Origin: Crossaster papposus
Taxonomy: Eukaryota > Echinodermata > Asteroidea > Velatida > Solasteridae
Length of the DNA: 64,000 nt
Direction: 5' to 3'
NCBI GenBank assembly: GCA_037893245.1
Contig: JBAIAA010000097.1
Location: 806,001-870,000, forward strand
In this document: in pieces, positions 47,026 through 58,494 of the stretch
Layout: every line of letters begins with the position of its first letter
Position numbering within the stretch: the stretch's first letter is position 1
Notes under the pieces: generated by a model
Told to the model about the DNA's origin: nothing
Seen by the model: the letters and a program-made list of their open reading frames with translations, nothing else
Database searches by the model: none
Translations under genes and position numbers: made by a program

Positions 47026-47050
47026 GATGATGCCAATTCTGCAATTGCCC
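47026..47050 (-). repeat. Right arm of the 25-bp inverted repeat
   Basis: Begins GATGATGCC and ends GCAATTGCCC, the perfect inverse of 44201-44225. It starts four bases after an AATAAA signal. Confidence 0.9.
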
Positions 47051-47464
47051 GCCCCCTCCAAAAGTAATATAATAAAATTAAACAAAAGCAAACTTTAAAA
47101 CATAATGAAATTGAAATTCTAAAACCAAACGAAAAAAACTGAATATATAATGTACATTTAAAAAAAAATGCACTTGAACAATAAAATGTACATTAATTTA
47201 AATGAATACTGGTGACTGTGTAAAATTTTTTATACTTCCACTTTGTAAAATGGTTGTTGTGCTGCCCAAAAGCATCAGCCGAAATGCCAAGCAAACACTT
47301 TGGAATTTGTTGTGCGGAAACCAAGATTTATCGATTTCTGTACACGCTGTTCACTAATTTTGGTCAGGGGTTAAGCGTAACCCCCGCGCCCCCTGTTCAG
47401 TGTTGTTCATTTTGGGCGGTTCCACTTTGTGCGCACGGACCGGCAAACATCTCCAACATTGGAA

Positions 47465-47600
47465 AAGGGGGGAGGGGGGAGGGGGGAGGGGGGAGGGGGG
47501 AGGGGGGAGGGGGGAGGGGGGAGGGGGGAGGGGGGAGGGGGGAGGGGGGAGGGGGGAGGGGGGAGGGGGGAGGGGGGAGGGGGTGGGGGGTAGGGGGGAA
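47465..47600 (+). repeat. (GGGGGGA)n array
   Basis: About 17 copies of a 7-bp unit followed by G-rich variants. Predicted to form G-quadruplexes. It gives artificial Gly/Arg- and Pro-rich frames. Confidence 0.9.
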
Positions 47601-47628
47601 GGGGGGGAGAGGGAGGGGGGAGATGGTG

Positions 47629-48275
47629 CTTGCAAAAAACACTTGATTTACAAATTTGTTTCTGGCTTCTGGGCACCCAGAGTGAATATTTGATAGGGTT
47701 CAGAAAAAAAGTTCACTAATGAATCAAAATCTTACTCCTTTCTATGTTGCCGGATGCAGAAAACGTTTATCATTTAGAATATGTCTAATTGCCTCGGACT
47801 AGTTGCCCCTCTGAAGGAGGGGAAGTGGGGAGGGGGAGTGGGGAGGAGGGGGAGTGGGGAGGAGGGGGAGTGGGGAGGGGTGGGTGTGGGCGGGGGGTGA
47901 AGGGGGGGGGGATGCTTGCAAAAAACACTTGATTTATAAATTTGTTTCTGGCTTCTGGGCACCCAGAGTGAATATTTGATAGGGTTCAGAAAAAAAGTTC
48001 ACTAATGAATCAAAATCTTACTCCTTTCTATGTTGCCGGATGCAGAAAACGTTTATGATTTAGAATATGTCTAATTGCCTCGGACTAGTTGCCCCTCTGA
48101 AGGAGGGGAAGTGGGGAGGAGGGGGAGTGGGGAGGGGTGGGAGGGGTGGGTGTGGGCGGGGGGTGAAGTGGGGGGGGGGGGGGGGTGCTTGCAAAAAACA
48201 CTTGATTTATACATTTGTTTCTGGCTTCTGGGCACCCAGAGTGAATATTTGATAGGGTTCGGAAAACAGTTTAAA
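47629..48275 (+). repeat. Three tandem units related to the leader repeats of the duplicated blocks
   Basis: 'gcttgcaaaaaacacttgattta' starts at about 47629, 47914 and 48187. Each is followed by the 'ttctggcttctgggcacccagagtgaatatt' block and then, in the first two, a G-rich tract. They resemble 38515-38920. Confidence 0.82.
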
Positions 48276-48407
48276 AAAAAAAGCTCTATTCGCATTGTGA
48301 AAGAGATCTGGGTAAGCATGGATCTTTTTCAGTGTGAGAAGCTGGTTCTTCTGTTCCATCTTCCCTTAGTAGTAGCCCCCACCTTGTGTGCTATGGCGAA
48401 TTGCATT

Positions 48408-48462
48408 AACCCTAACAGTCCTCAATCCTTCACCTGTTGGAGGATTGAGGACTTTGAGGGTT
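48408..48462. repeat. Stem-loop just before the second duplicated block
   Basis: AGTCCTCAATCCT (48417-48429) pairs perfectly with AGGATTGAGGACT (48441-48453) around an 11-nt loop. An outer AACCCT/AGGGTT pair extends it across a 3-nt internal loop. It ends 46 bp before 48508. Confidence 0.78.
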
Positions 48463-48744
48463 ACAAAAAATAACCCCCCAAAATTAATAAAAGTTACACC
48501 TACATGTACACGCATACATGTAGACACTACCACACTGAGGGCATACTTGTCATTCTATCCAATGGAGGACACTTGAGTGTGTGTGAATTACACCTATCAA
48601 AGTGAGGACACTACACTAAATTGCTGGTTGTCCATTGGTTTCATATTGATGTGCATTCTAAAGTCATCATTGCGATTGCAAATTCTAAATAGTCAAGTAC
48701 TCTGACGCATCCGTACATGTATGTGAACTGACGAAACACCCTGC

Positions 48745-48998
48745 TTAGCTTTGATGAAGCTTCATTTTGTTCCGACAAAAGTCTTTGATGTTCCTCCAGC
48801 TTCGTGTCTGCAGTGCCACAAGACAGGATGTTTCGATGTCTCGTTTGCCAGGAAGCTTCTTCAGCAGAAAGAATTTCTGCAAACCCTTCGTAACGTCTCC
48901 CTTCTCCTCGGCAGTCCAGGGACGACGTTTCACTCGTCTCGAGTTGTTCAGAGATGCCAGACTTCCAGATGGAACACTGATAGGAGCCTGTCGAGTAC
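48745..48998 (-). CDS. SANT-like terminal exon, copy 2
   Basis: Identical to 35570-35317, stop at 48745. Confidence 0.7.
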
Positions 48999-51900
48999 CT
49001 AATGTCAAATAGGAAACAAGTCGATATAAAACACAGATATTTCGGCACTTTTAATTCAGACAGCCCGATAGCCAGATGAACAAACAAATGGACAGACAGA
49101 CAATTGTTTTTTTAAAGACAGCCCGACTTAACCAGTTTGCGCCGGGATTATTTTAACATCGCCAAGCCCACGGGAGGGATTATTTTTTAAGAAACTCGAT
49201 CTGAAGCGGGTTCAGGCTGATAGTGCCGGGAAGCACACCCACGCATTTCCGGCCTTGCGCGCTGCTGACATACATTTCCGAACTTGAACTTGGCAGGTTT
49301 ATGCGTCATTCGTTTTGAATTTTGGAAAATTTTTGCGTTTATATACGTCATCCGGCGCGAACTGGTTAAAATACAGACACATAAAAGCCTAAACTTACTG
49401 TTTTCACTGGGCACATCACAGGAATTGTCACTGCTGTTATCGCTGTCCTCGTCACTAGTGAAGCCTTCTGCAAGTCACAAAGAGCAGTTTTTGTTAGATT
49501 AATGCACACATACCCGACAGTTGGTTGTTGTCCTGCATGTAAATTCAGAAAAGTGGACTCAACTCTTGTCAAATTTCTGTGGTCTGTTTCTTTCTATTTT
49601 TCTCTATTTCTCTTTCTTGTTCTGTAATGCAGGAGCAATAGCAAAAGAAATGCACACAAACACGTATACCATTTGTTATCATATATTGTGAACTGATAAC
49701 AAAATGTTATTTCTTGCATTTCTTTCGCTGTTGAAGATGTATTAGTGAATAGTAATTACTGATCAAATATGTTTCAACAAAAGCAATAATTAATGTCTTT
49801 CTTTTGCTGTTGAGTAAATAATTTAAAACAACTGTGTCCTTACCGCCAGTGACATGCAGTTCATCCAGGGATTTGCCCTGCTGGGAAGGCAAGTTTCCCC
49901 TCTCCAAGCTGAGAAAAAGTCTAGAAAGTTTGGTGACCCTCTGCACAGTATCTGGCAACTGGTAGTATTCACGATGGACACGCAAATCATGACCCATGAA
50001 GTTTGCAAGTGTTTCAAGTTGATGTTCCTTCAAGGCAAGAATTTGCGATGCGGTTGCCACGTGCTTACGAAGTTTTGTAGACCGGATGCTGGCAGCATTG
50101 TCAAGGCCCGCCATGTCTGCGTACAATCTTATACAGTCACATCCTCTTATATGACCTGTACCTCCATAAGAACATCGTGCAAACAAGTAGGTGTTGTCGT
50201 GGGCGACTCCAGCTTCATTTCTCTTCGCAATCAGAGCACTCAACCACGCCACCACCTCATTGCTGAGAAGCACAGGAACAGTTCGACCCCTCTTGCCAAC
50301 TATTTCGACAACTCTGAACATCTTGCACAGATGCCGTTCAAGATCAGTCAGCAGGCATTCCCCGTTGACACTAGCTGTTGTGTGCTTCTGAAAGTCTTCT
50401 AGTTTCATTTTTGATACCTCCCCTTGCCTTCTGCGGTTGAACATAATAAGGTGGCACAGTGCGACTTCATTCAATCTCTTCCAAGCTGGTCCAATTTGTT
50501 CGCCCCGAGCATCCTGGACAAGTTCCACTTCTCTGTTGCCAGCTTCATAGAGGAACGCCGACATTTTCACAACATCAGCATTTGTCGGCAGAATTTGAGG
50601 TTGGTTGCGCTTTCCTTGGTACAGTGTTCTGTGTGCATGGGTGGATACACGGTCTCGCCAGGTCAGTTCGCACAACTGCAGAAATTCTTCAGCGTGTTGG
50701 GCTTTTTGCTTCTGGCCAGACTCTAGAGCATTTCCTTTAAGTATGAGTGCACACTTCTTGATGGAATGTCCAATCTTTAAAGCTAGAGACGGAACATCAT
50801 ACAACTGGTTGTCTTCATTAAAGCCAGCAATACCGTGAATAGCCTTGATGATATCATTCAGGTAGTGGGGGTGGACAAATAATTCAAGTGATGCATTTGG
50901 CTGGTGGGTATTCTTGCGGAGTTGTATGACAAGACGACCCAATTCCCGTATCTTGTTTCGGATGTAGCCATGTTGATCTACATCGTGCCCGAGTTTCGCG
51001 TATTCCCGCTTGGCTACTTCCACAATCAAAGTGTCATTCTTGGCCAGCAGAGTCACCTCATCTCTCTTCATCGGAATAAGAACCTGGTTCAACTGGAAAG
51101 ACACACCGACAGGTGGAGGCTTTAACAAATCACTCTTGTGAGCAACACATCTACGCAGAGGAGTTGTGGTAGTGCTACCATGCGAGTGTGCAGGGAGTGC
51201 AGGTTTCAGTGGGCACTGGTGACGCCAGAGATCACTTCGCACATAATAGCCATAACAATATATGCACGGTCCGTATGCATGTGGAGATACCTTATGATTA
51301 GGCCTATATCCTACAATAAGTGCACCCCGGCCTTTCCGAAGGACTTGGCAATTGTGCCTATGATTACCAACATTGCGGATTTTCCACAAAAGTATCTTAC
51401 GGGCACTTGGGTTGGTCTCAGACGCAATCTCTACAACTTCGCTCTCTTCTTTGTGACATGACTGGAGATGACGGGGCAACTTAGATTGAGGTACTTCACA
51501 GAAAAAGCAAAAGTGTTTCTTGTCCCATTTCCTGTGCCCACTTTCATTGCTGGTCTCCATGACCGTTATGTGACCGGTCTCAGTAGCCTCGGTTGATGAT
51601 CTCTGTGACTCGGCACTTGAGGCTTCATATGGAGCAGTACAAACGGCAGGTCCTGTACCAGAATCAGCCTGTGGGCCATCATCCCAAATGGAACTGCTTT
51701 GTAGACTGTCTGAACCATTTAAGTGCGGATTCAAGAAACTCGGATGGGCCACCTGGCATAGAAATCAAATCAAAATCACATTTAATTTTAAACAAATAAC
51801 AATTTCTTTGGGGAGGGGTGGGAGGGCGAGGGGAGGGGTGGGTGTGTGGGGGAGGGGTGGGTGTGTGGGGGGGGGGGGGGGGGGGTGGGTGTGTGGGGGG

Positions 51901-54836
51901 GGGGGGGGGGGGGGTGGGTGTGTGGGGTGAAGGGGGGGGGGGGATGGTGCTTGCCAAAAACACTTTATTTACAAATTTGTTTCTGGCTTCTGGGCACCCA
52001 CAGTGAATATTTGATAGGGTTCAGAAAACAAGTTCACTAATGAATCAAAATCTTACTACTTTCTATGTTGCCGGATGCAGAAAACGTTTATGATTTAGAA
52101 CGAGTGGAAAAAAACCAAAACACCACTGTTATTTTCTTTCGGGGTAGACGCATATGCCTAATTGCCTCGGACTAGTTGCCCCTCTGAAGGAGAGGGAGTT
52201 GGGAGTAGGGGTGGGAGGGGTGGGGTGTGGGGTGGGGGGGGGGGGGGGGGGTGAAAGGGGGGGGGGGGGGTGCTTGCCAAAAAACACTTGATTTATAAAT
52301 TTGTTTCTGGCTTCTGGGCACCCAGAGTGAATATTTGGGTTCTGAAAACAAGTTGAGTGTGTGTGAATTACCTCATATGGAGCAGTACAAACGGCAGGCC
52401 CTGTACCAGAATCAGCCTGTGGGCCATCATCCCAAATGGAACTGCTTTGTAGACTGTCTGAACCATTCAAGTGCGGATTCAAGAAACTCGGATGGGCCAC
52501 CTGGCATAGAAATCAAATCAAAATCACATTTAATTTCAAACAAATAACAATTTCTTTGGGGAGGGGTGGGAGGGCGAGGGGAGGGGTGGGTGTGTGGGGG
52601 AGGGGTGGGTGTGTGGGGGGGGGGGGAAGGGGGGGGGGATGGTGCTTGCCAAAAACACTTTATTTACAAATTTGTTTCTGGCTTCTGGGCACCCACAGTG
52701 AATATTTGATAGGGTTCAGAAAACAAGTTCACTAATGAATCAAAATCTTACTACTTTCTATGTTGCCGGATGCAGAAAACGTTTATGATTTAGAACGAGT
52801 GGAAAAAACCCAAAACACCACTGTTATTTTCTTTCGGGGTAGACGCATATGCCTAATTGCCTCGGACTAGTTGCCCCTCTGAAGGAGAGGGAGTTGGGAG
52901 TAGGGGTGGGAGGGGTGGGGTGTGGGGTGGGGGGGTGAAAGGGGGGGGGGGGGGTGCTTGCAAAAAAACCACTTGATTTATAAATTTGTTTCTGGCTTCT
53001 GGGCACCCAGAGTGAATATTTGGGTTCTGAAAACAAGTTGAGTGTGTGTGAATTACCTCATATGGAGCAGTACAAACGGCAGGCCCTGTACCAGAATCAG
53101 CCTGTGGGCCATCATCCCAAATGGAACTGCTTTGTAGACTGTCTGAACCATTCAAGTGCGGATTCAAGAAACTCGGATGGGCCACCTGGCATAGAAATCA
53201 AATCAAAATCACATTTAATTTTAAACAAATAACAATTTCTTTGTGTTATCTATAAAATATACTATCTATTTTAACACCATCACAAGCAACAACATTCGCC
53301 CTTGATGTGCAACTTAACTGACGACATACCGGTATTTCAATTCAATTCAATTCAATTCAATTCATTTATTCATCATGTGACACACATGAAATTTGATTTC
53401 CCTAGTACAGCAGTAATTACACAAAAATTACACAAATATTAGAAAATATGCTCACAAAGGCAATACACACAAGAAATCATTTACTAACATTACATATTAC
53501 AAATTATACAATTTCAATTCCAATTAACTACATGATAACGACCCGGGCCCCTACTCTGTTATACCTTGAATATGAAGTTGGTAAAAGAATTTAAAAGCCT
53601 ATTTCTTTGGGACTATACACATTGCACAAGGTAAATACACCCTGCAATCATCTAGTAAAATTACAGTTAAAGTTGTGTATGGCATTTGGTAAAAAGGAAT
53701 TTTTGAACCTGTTTGTTTTTAGACTTAACTGACGAATTCTACCCGATTTATTTGTAACAATTAATGGGTTGAGAGGATGTGTGCCGTCAGACAAAACACA
53801 GTTGAACTTGTTCATGAGACTCCTTTGAACCAACACCTGAAGGCTCTCATTACCATCACCTATAATCCTATCTGCACGTTTCACAATACGTTCCAGTTTC
53901 TTCCGGTTGTTAACAGTGAGCGAGTTAAACCAAGCAATAGAACAGAAAGTTAACAATGATTGAATTGTGCTCTGGTAAAACAATTTTAAGATCCGGGTGT
54001 TTACATTAAAGGATTTCATGTACGGTATTTATCCTCTTCATAAAAAGATATGTAATTCAAATGAGAATTTGTGTCATGTGCATTCATTATATGACTTCTA
54101 AGACTTCTAAGGCACTTAGGGAGACACTAAAATGTCTCCCTAAGTGCCACTGTCTCCTTATTACCTAAAAAATTACGCTAGTTTGTCTCCCCAAGTGCCT
54201 ATTTGGAAGAATTACGCATTTCATTGGTATTCTTCCTAACCTGTCTGTTTTTAATTAATGCATTCTATGGTAATTTGCTCACCTGGTGCTCAAATAGGCA
54301 GCGTGTCACACCATCTGTGTATCGGACGCAGTACTTTCCTGATAAGGAAGCCACAAATTCAACTAATTAAACTTTAAAGGGATTACATGCAATTGGGAGT
54401 GGAATGTTGAAAAGTATTTGTTGTTTACAGATCATATATATTTTTGGTTCTGAAAGGGGGGGGGGGGAGGAATCAAGTTTAGGAAAAATGGCATTGTTTA
54501 TTTACATGTGGTACATGTCATGGGGGGATGTAAGAGGGTATACAGCTGTCTTAATTTATGTGTGACAAATGGGATTCTACATTATGGATTACATTTCTTA
54601 CCTACAGAACCCACAACCCTAATGTGGGTTCACGTTAACGTGAACCCACAAATTACGAGGGCATTCCATTTGTTTTCGTCATATGTCCTTTTAGAGGCTC
54701 CGCACTTACCTTTGGTGAAGGAGATTATTACGGCAGGATACCATGATGAATCTGGAGGCCACAGTGCGATTACGTTCTCCCCTTCATGATGCTGGTGATT
54801 TGTCAAGGTTCCATCAAGACGACTACTTCGTTTCAT
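48745..54836 (-). CDS. Tyrosine-recombinase-like protein with zinc fingers and SANT-like tail (copy 2)
   Basis: A second copy of the gene with the same exon structure: candidate first exon 54836-54710, tandem 129-nt exons 53185-53057 and 52500-52372, main exon 51752-49844, acidic exon 49467-49399, last exon 48998-48745. The 636-codon main exon is identical in translation to copy 1, and all splice sites and catalytic-type residues are retained. Both copies could therefore be expressed, or one could be an assembly duplicate. Same uncertainty on function as copy 1. Confidence 0.72.
49399..49467 (-). CDS. Acidic linker exon, copy 2
   Basis: Identical to 36039-35971, with both splice sites kept. 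Confidence 0.72.
49844..51752 (-). CDS. Main exon of the recombinase-like gene, copy 2
   Basis: Translation identical to 38324-36416. Same TGCCAG acceptor, same GCG|GTAAGG donor, same fused 43-codon module. Confidence 0.83.
52372..52500 (-). CDS. Tandem 43-codon exon, second copy (copy 2 block)
   Basis: Same 129-nt phase-neutral exon with acceptor and donor as 39062-38934. Confidence 0.58.
53057..53185 (-). CDS. Tandem 43-codon exon, third copy (copy 2 block)
   Basis: Same as 39747-39619. Confidence 0.58.
53334..54039 (-). pseudogene. LINE RT C-terminal fragment (copy 2 block)
   Basis: Duplicate of 39895-40600 with the same (AATTC)n tail. Confidence 0.76.
54104..54214. mobile_element. M1-family MITE remnant (copy 2 block)
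   Basis: Duplicate of 40665-40775. Confidence 0.48.
54623..54650. repeat. Perfect 28-bp palindrome (copy 2 block)
   Basis: Identical to 41184-41211. Confidence 0.83.
54710..54836 (-). CDS. Candidate first exon (copy 2 block)
   Basis: Identical to 41397-41271, including ATG and AAAG|GTAAGT donor. Confidence 0.48.
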
Positions 54837-55557
54837 GTTTGTTATGGTAGTTCTGTCAGCCACACCTAGACTACACAACAATACAACAACAATATACCAT
54901 TAAACTGATAATAAGCCACTTTGGAGTTCCGACTGCGCATGTGCACAACAAGATTCAACAATTTTTCTCAAGGAGGTCAAGTGATACAAACACGGCAGAC
55001 AAATGCACACAAGGCTATGGGGGACGTGGTAACCAAATCCGCATTTTTTACATTTTCTTGTGAAATCGAAAAAAATAAATAATATTTGTTCGAACAAAAG
55101 TTTGGCCACACAAAGCGGCTGAAAACACCAAAACGTAAACAAAAATATGTTACTTAGTAACTTTAAAACACGACGATCTCTTGAAATTTGCTGGTACCCC
55201 GCTATGCTTTTGCACGCAATCGATGAAATGTTTATATCGAAAGAAAAATCGTCAAGGGAAAATGTGCGCATGTGCAGTTGGAATACCAAATTGGCTTATA
55301 CAATTAAATATTAATAATTGTGGCTACTTATTTGTTTTATTATTTATACAATAACTACAATTAACTATTTCTTGTTCGCACGGTGCTCAACAACTCATGC
55401 TTGCGTTGGCAAAATAAAGCAGTTAAATTTGGTTATAACTTCTATATTATTCTGAAATTAGGCATATTCACTTCCCATATCATCCTATAGACTAGAGTAA
55501 GAGATCGAGGCCATTTAACTAAAAATTACATTACAACGTAAATGAGCACGTCATATA

Positions 55558-56123
55558 CCGTCATCTGGGGTGACTTTGATACTCAGTGTGACTTTGATAA
55601 ATCACCCCGAATGTCAAAATTGAACAACAAAGTGTCCAAAACTCTGTGTAGTTGTGTTTTTATGATAGTATTTGTCTTTTCTGTCTTCGCAGATACTGAT
55701 TGAGCTCTGATGTACCGTAACAATCATGCCACGGGTCTATAAACGGAAGGCTGGGTCGAGGGGCTATCAAACCATTAAAGTTATCAGAAAACCCAAATAT
55801 TTGTATTGTTTGAATAGTTTTGTAGCTTGTGTTTTTTTAAAACGAATTAAAATTATCAAAGTCACCCCAATAAGAGGGTTAATTTGATAACATAGGCTTT
55901 ATTCATTGGTTATCAATGTCACCCCGACAACGGGGTGACTTTGATATTTTGTTGTGGTTTTAAAAAAAATATGAAAACACAATCTGATGAAGAAGTGATT
56001 TGGTCTATTGATAGCCAAGAGGCACATTGTTATTAGTTGAAAGAATCAAGGGTGAAAACCCCATTTATCCTACTCAAAAGATATCAGAAGTGCCAAAAAC
56101 TATCAAAGTCACCCCAGATGACG
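55558..56123. mobile_element. Foldback MITE H (copy 2 block)
   Basis: Duplicate of 42119-42684. Confidence 0.7.
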
Positions 56124-56681
56124 GGTATGTCATACTCTGCTACATTCATACTCAGTCATACTCATAGTCATACATAGCGAGTAACATGCAAGCTTCCAAA
56201 TACAATATCTCTACTTACCATTTATTCCAGCTCCATGGTACACCTAGCTAGCTGCAAATGACCACGTCTTCGCATAAACTACAATATGCACTTAGGCCAA
56301 AACAACGTTATAATAGTTAAGACATGTCTGAACGAGTATGTTGTCATGTACTAATGTACACATGTAATTGTACATACATGTTTACATTTACGTCATTTTC
56401 ACACGCGCAACCAACGGAGGGCGCTATGCCATTCAGAGTAATCCCGTTTGCGGGTTTTTTGACGGGGAAAAAAATGTGCATACTGCCTCACGTCAGGTCT
56501 TATGCGTCAACCGAGGACTCCTCCCAAACGCTTTGATATTTAACCAACAGTCAAAAACGGCCACGAAAGTGCCATTTTTCACAATATTTAATACCGAGGA
56601 CGCGCTCGGTTTGCAAGGTGTCCTCAGTATGTGAGTGTGTACTTACATTAAAGCCCTCCATTTGCGGTATTGACATGTACA

Positions 56682-57600
56682 TGGTTAATATGTGTGCAAA
56701 GTCACTAACACGCAAACAATGGGTACATTCAATAACACTGTCATGACTAGATAGACTGTGCATGCTACATTATGTCTTGCGTAATATAAAGACTGCATAC
56801 AAAGTAAGTACCTGAAAGAAACTACAGCGTAGAAAGCATTAGCAACAAAGTTATTGGCTTCTTTACATCATCAACGTAATTATTCTATAAATAGGCCACT
56901 TCCTAGGTAATTCTATAGCCATAGGCAGTGAATAAAGTGTGATTCGCTAATTAAAGTGTCCTAAAAATCAACATGTTTCATGGCACATTCTCTGGAAGCT
57001 GAATTAATATAATACAGAAAATGTATCCCAGGGCAAAGGGCATTTTTGTCACAATATGGTAGCTGATTGCGGCCTACCTTTCAAATTCTTGGCGAAAAAA
57101 AGATGAATTTCCACAGTGCACTGGTTATTCTCTCAAACTAAGGAACGATTTTGTGAACTTCTTCTGTGAAAAGCACCATACCAATCTATTCGTTTTTTGA
57201 TTAAAAAACATGTGACATTAAAAAGTTGACTTAAATCACCAAAAACATAATCTGATGATAAACAGGATTTTACGGGAAGGGCGGTATAATGAACAACAAA
57301 TTATTAGCAAAACCACATCAATTGATTTCTTGCCAACGCGGAGCAATTCATATTTTACCTAGACTGTATATACCATGGCCTATTGTCAAACAGATTTTAA
57401 AGGCAGTTTTTTCGAGGGTGGTGTACATCTTACACTATCGGAAACAGTCTTCGATTAACACAATCCGGCATCCAAACGAATTTACAGTCATCACAAACAC
57501 ATTTTCGTGCAATAGTTAATGACCATGAGTTTGATTTGTTACGATACTTTCACTGACGTCGACCACATTATTTTGTAATGTGCATTATAGAAGGTGGTTG
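56682..57600. other. No gene seen
   Basis: Unique AT-rich sequence after the second block. Nothing supportable. Confidence 0.4.
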
Positions 57601-57630
57601 TCAGTGAAATCTAAAGTACTTGAAAATCTG

Positions 57631-58290
57631 TCAAGAGGCAATACTACTTTCTGGATGACAGCACCATTTCACAAGTTTAGAGTTGCATCCAGAACGATGC
57701 GATGGCTCCTGGATGGCAGAGTTCACATACACTTGTAGGCCTTCTATATACTGACACCGTAAACCCCAACCTTCGCTATGCAGGCACTGCCACCTCATTT
57801 TCCATCTGCCAAATTGAAAAGTCCCTTCGATGTTTTGTCGGGTTCTTCGGTGATGAGTATTGTATCGACGTTCTGCATCATCCTCATCAGGTTGTGGTAC
57901 TGGTGTTAGCAGCCATGATCGAAGGGGGTACGCAGAATCGCCTAGAAGGTGACCATCGTTTGCAAGACCATTGGCTAGTTGGTGGTTAAAGCTTGAGTGA
58001 GTCCACATAAACGAATCATGGGTCGAGCCTGGCCACTTGGCAACAATATTGGTGAACTTCTTCTGGTGGTCGCAAACCCTCTGGACATTTATAGCGTGGT
58101 AGTTATGTCTGCATAATGTATAGACACTTTCGTCACGTGCAGGACATTTAATCTGGACAAGACAAGTGATCCATCAAGGAATCCCAAAACGTTTGGAATC
58201 CGACGATGACGTTCATCGTAGAAACCTTCTTTGATCAGATTTTGACTGGATATATGTTCTTCGGAAGTCGAATTATTTGTGGCGAAATTC
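57631..58290 (-). pseudogene. PIF/Harbinger transposase fragment
   Basis: Minus strand. FPNVLGFLDGSL (58230-58160) carries the first catalytic Asp. After a frameshift near 58160 comes NYHAINVQRVCDHQKKFTNIVAKWPGSTHDSFMW with the second Asp, then LLGDSAYPLRSWLLTPVPQPDEDDAERRYNTHHRRTRQNIEGTF with the Glu of the DDE triad. This is the DDE_Tnp_4/HARBI1 pattern. The N-terminus is missing and there is at least one frameshift, so it is inactive. Confidence 0.85.
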
Positions 58291-58494
58291 TTTGAAGGAC
58301 AGTTGCGACCCGGGTAACAATTCGAGAAGTTAGACGGCTGACTAATTCCACTTAAATCTCCATTTGTTAATTGGAAAGAACCTTCGGCGAAAAATCGGAG
58401 GGCTGTTATGATCTGCGTGGCGGGTATTGCATGCGGCCTTTGTGTCGGATGTTCAACTTAATCACGGATTAAATCTTTCACCTCCAACAGTAGG

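Larger units (their letters stand above)
43243..48507. other. 5.3-kb spacer between the two duplicated blocks
   Basis: Contains the Rep-like gene and a G-rich repeat array. The 13-bp word ACATGTACACGCA occurs at both junctions (43234-43246 and 48502-48514). The 3' kilobase (47629-48260) holds three further 'cttgcaaaaaacacttgattta..tctgggcacccagag' units related to those inside the duplicated blocks. Confidence 0.75.
51753..53333. repeat. Tandem repeat of 685-748 bp with G-rich tracts (copy 2 block)
   Basis: Counterpart of 38325-39895. The G-tract near 51870-51915 and 52232-52270 differs in length from copy 1. Confidence 0.83.
48508..56681. repeat. 8.17-kb segmental duplication, copy 2
   Basis: Second copy. 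The coordinate offset is 13428 up to about 38440 and 13439 beyond the G-tracts. Every exon and splice site of copy 1 is preserved. It is followed by unique sequence from 56682. Confidence 0.93.

Noticed and set aside
47354..47676. Long Pro/Ser- or Gly/Arg-rich open frames on both strands
   Set aside because: They are direct readings of the (GGGGGGA)n array and have no exon signals.
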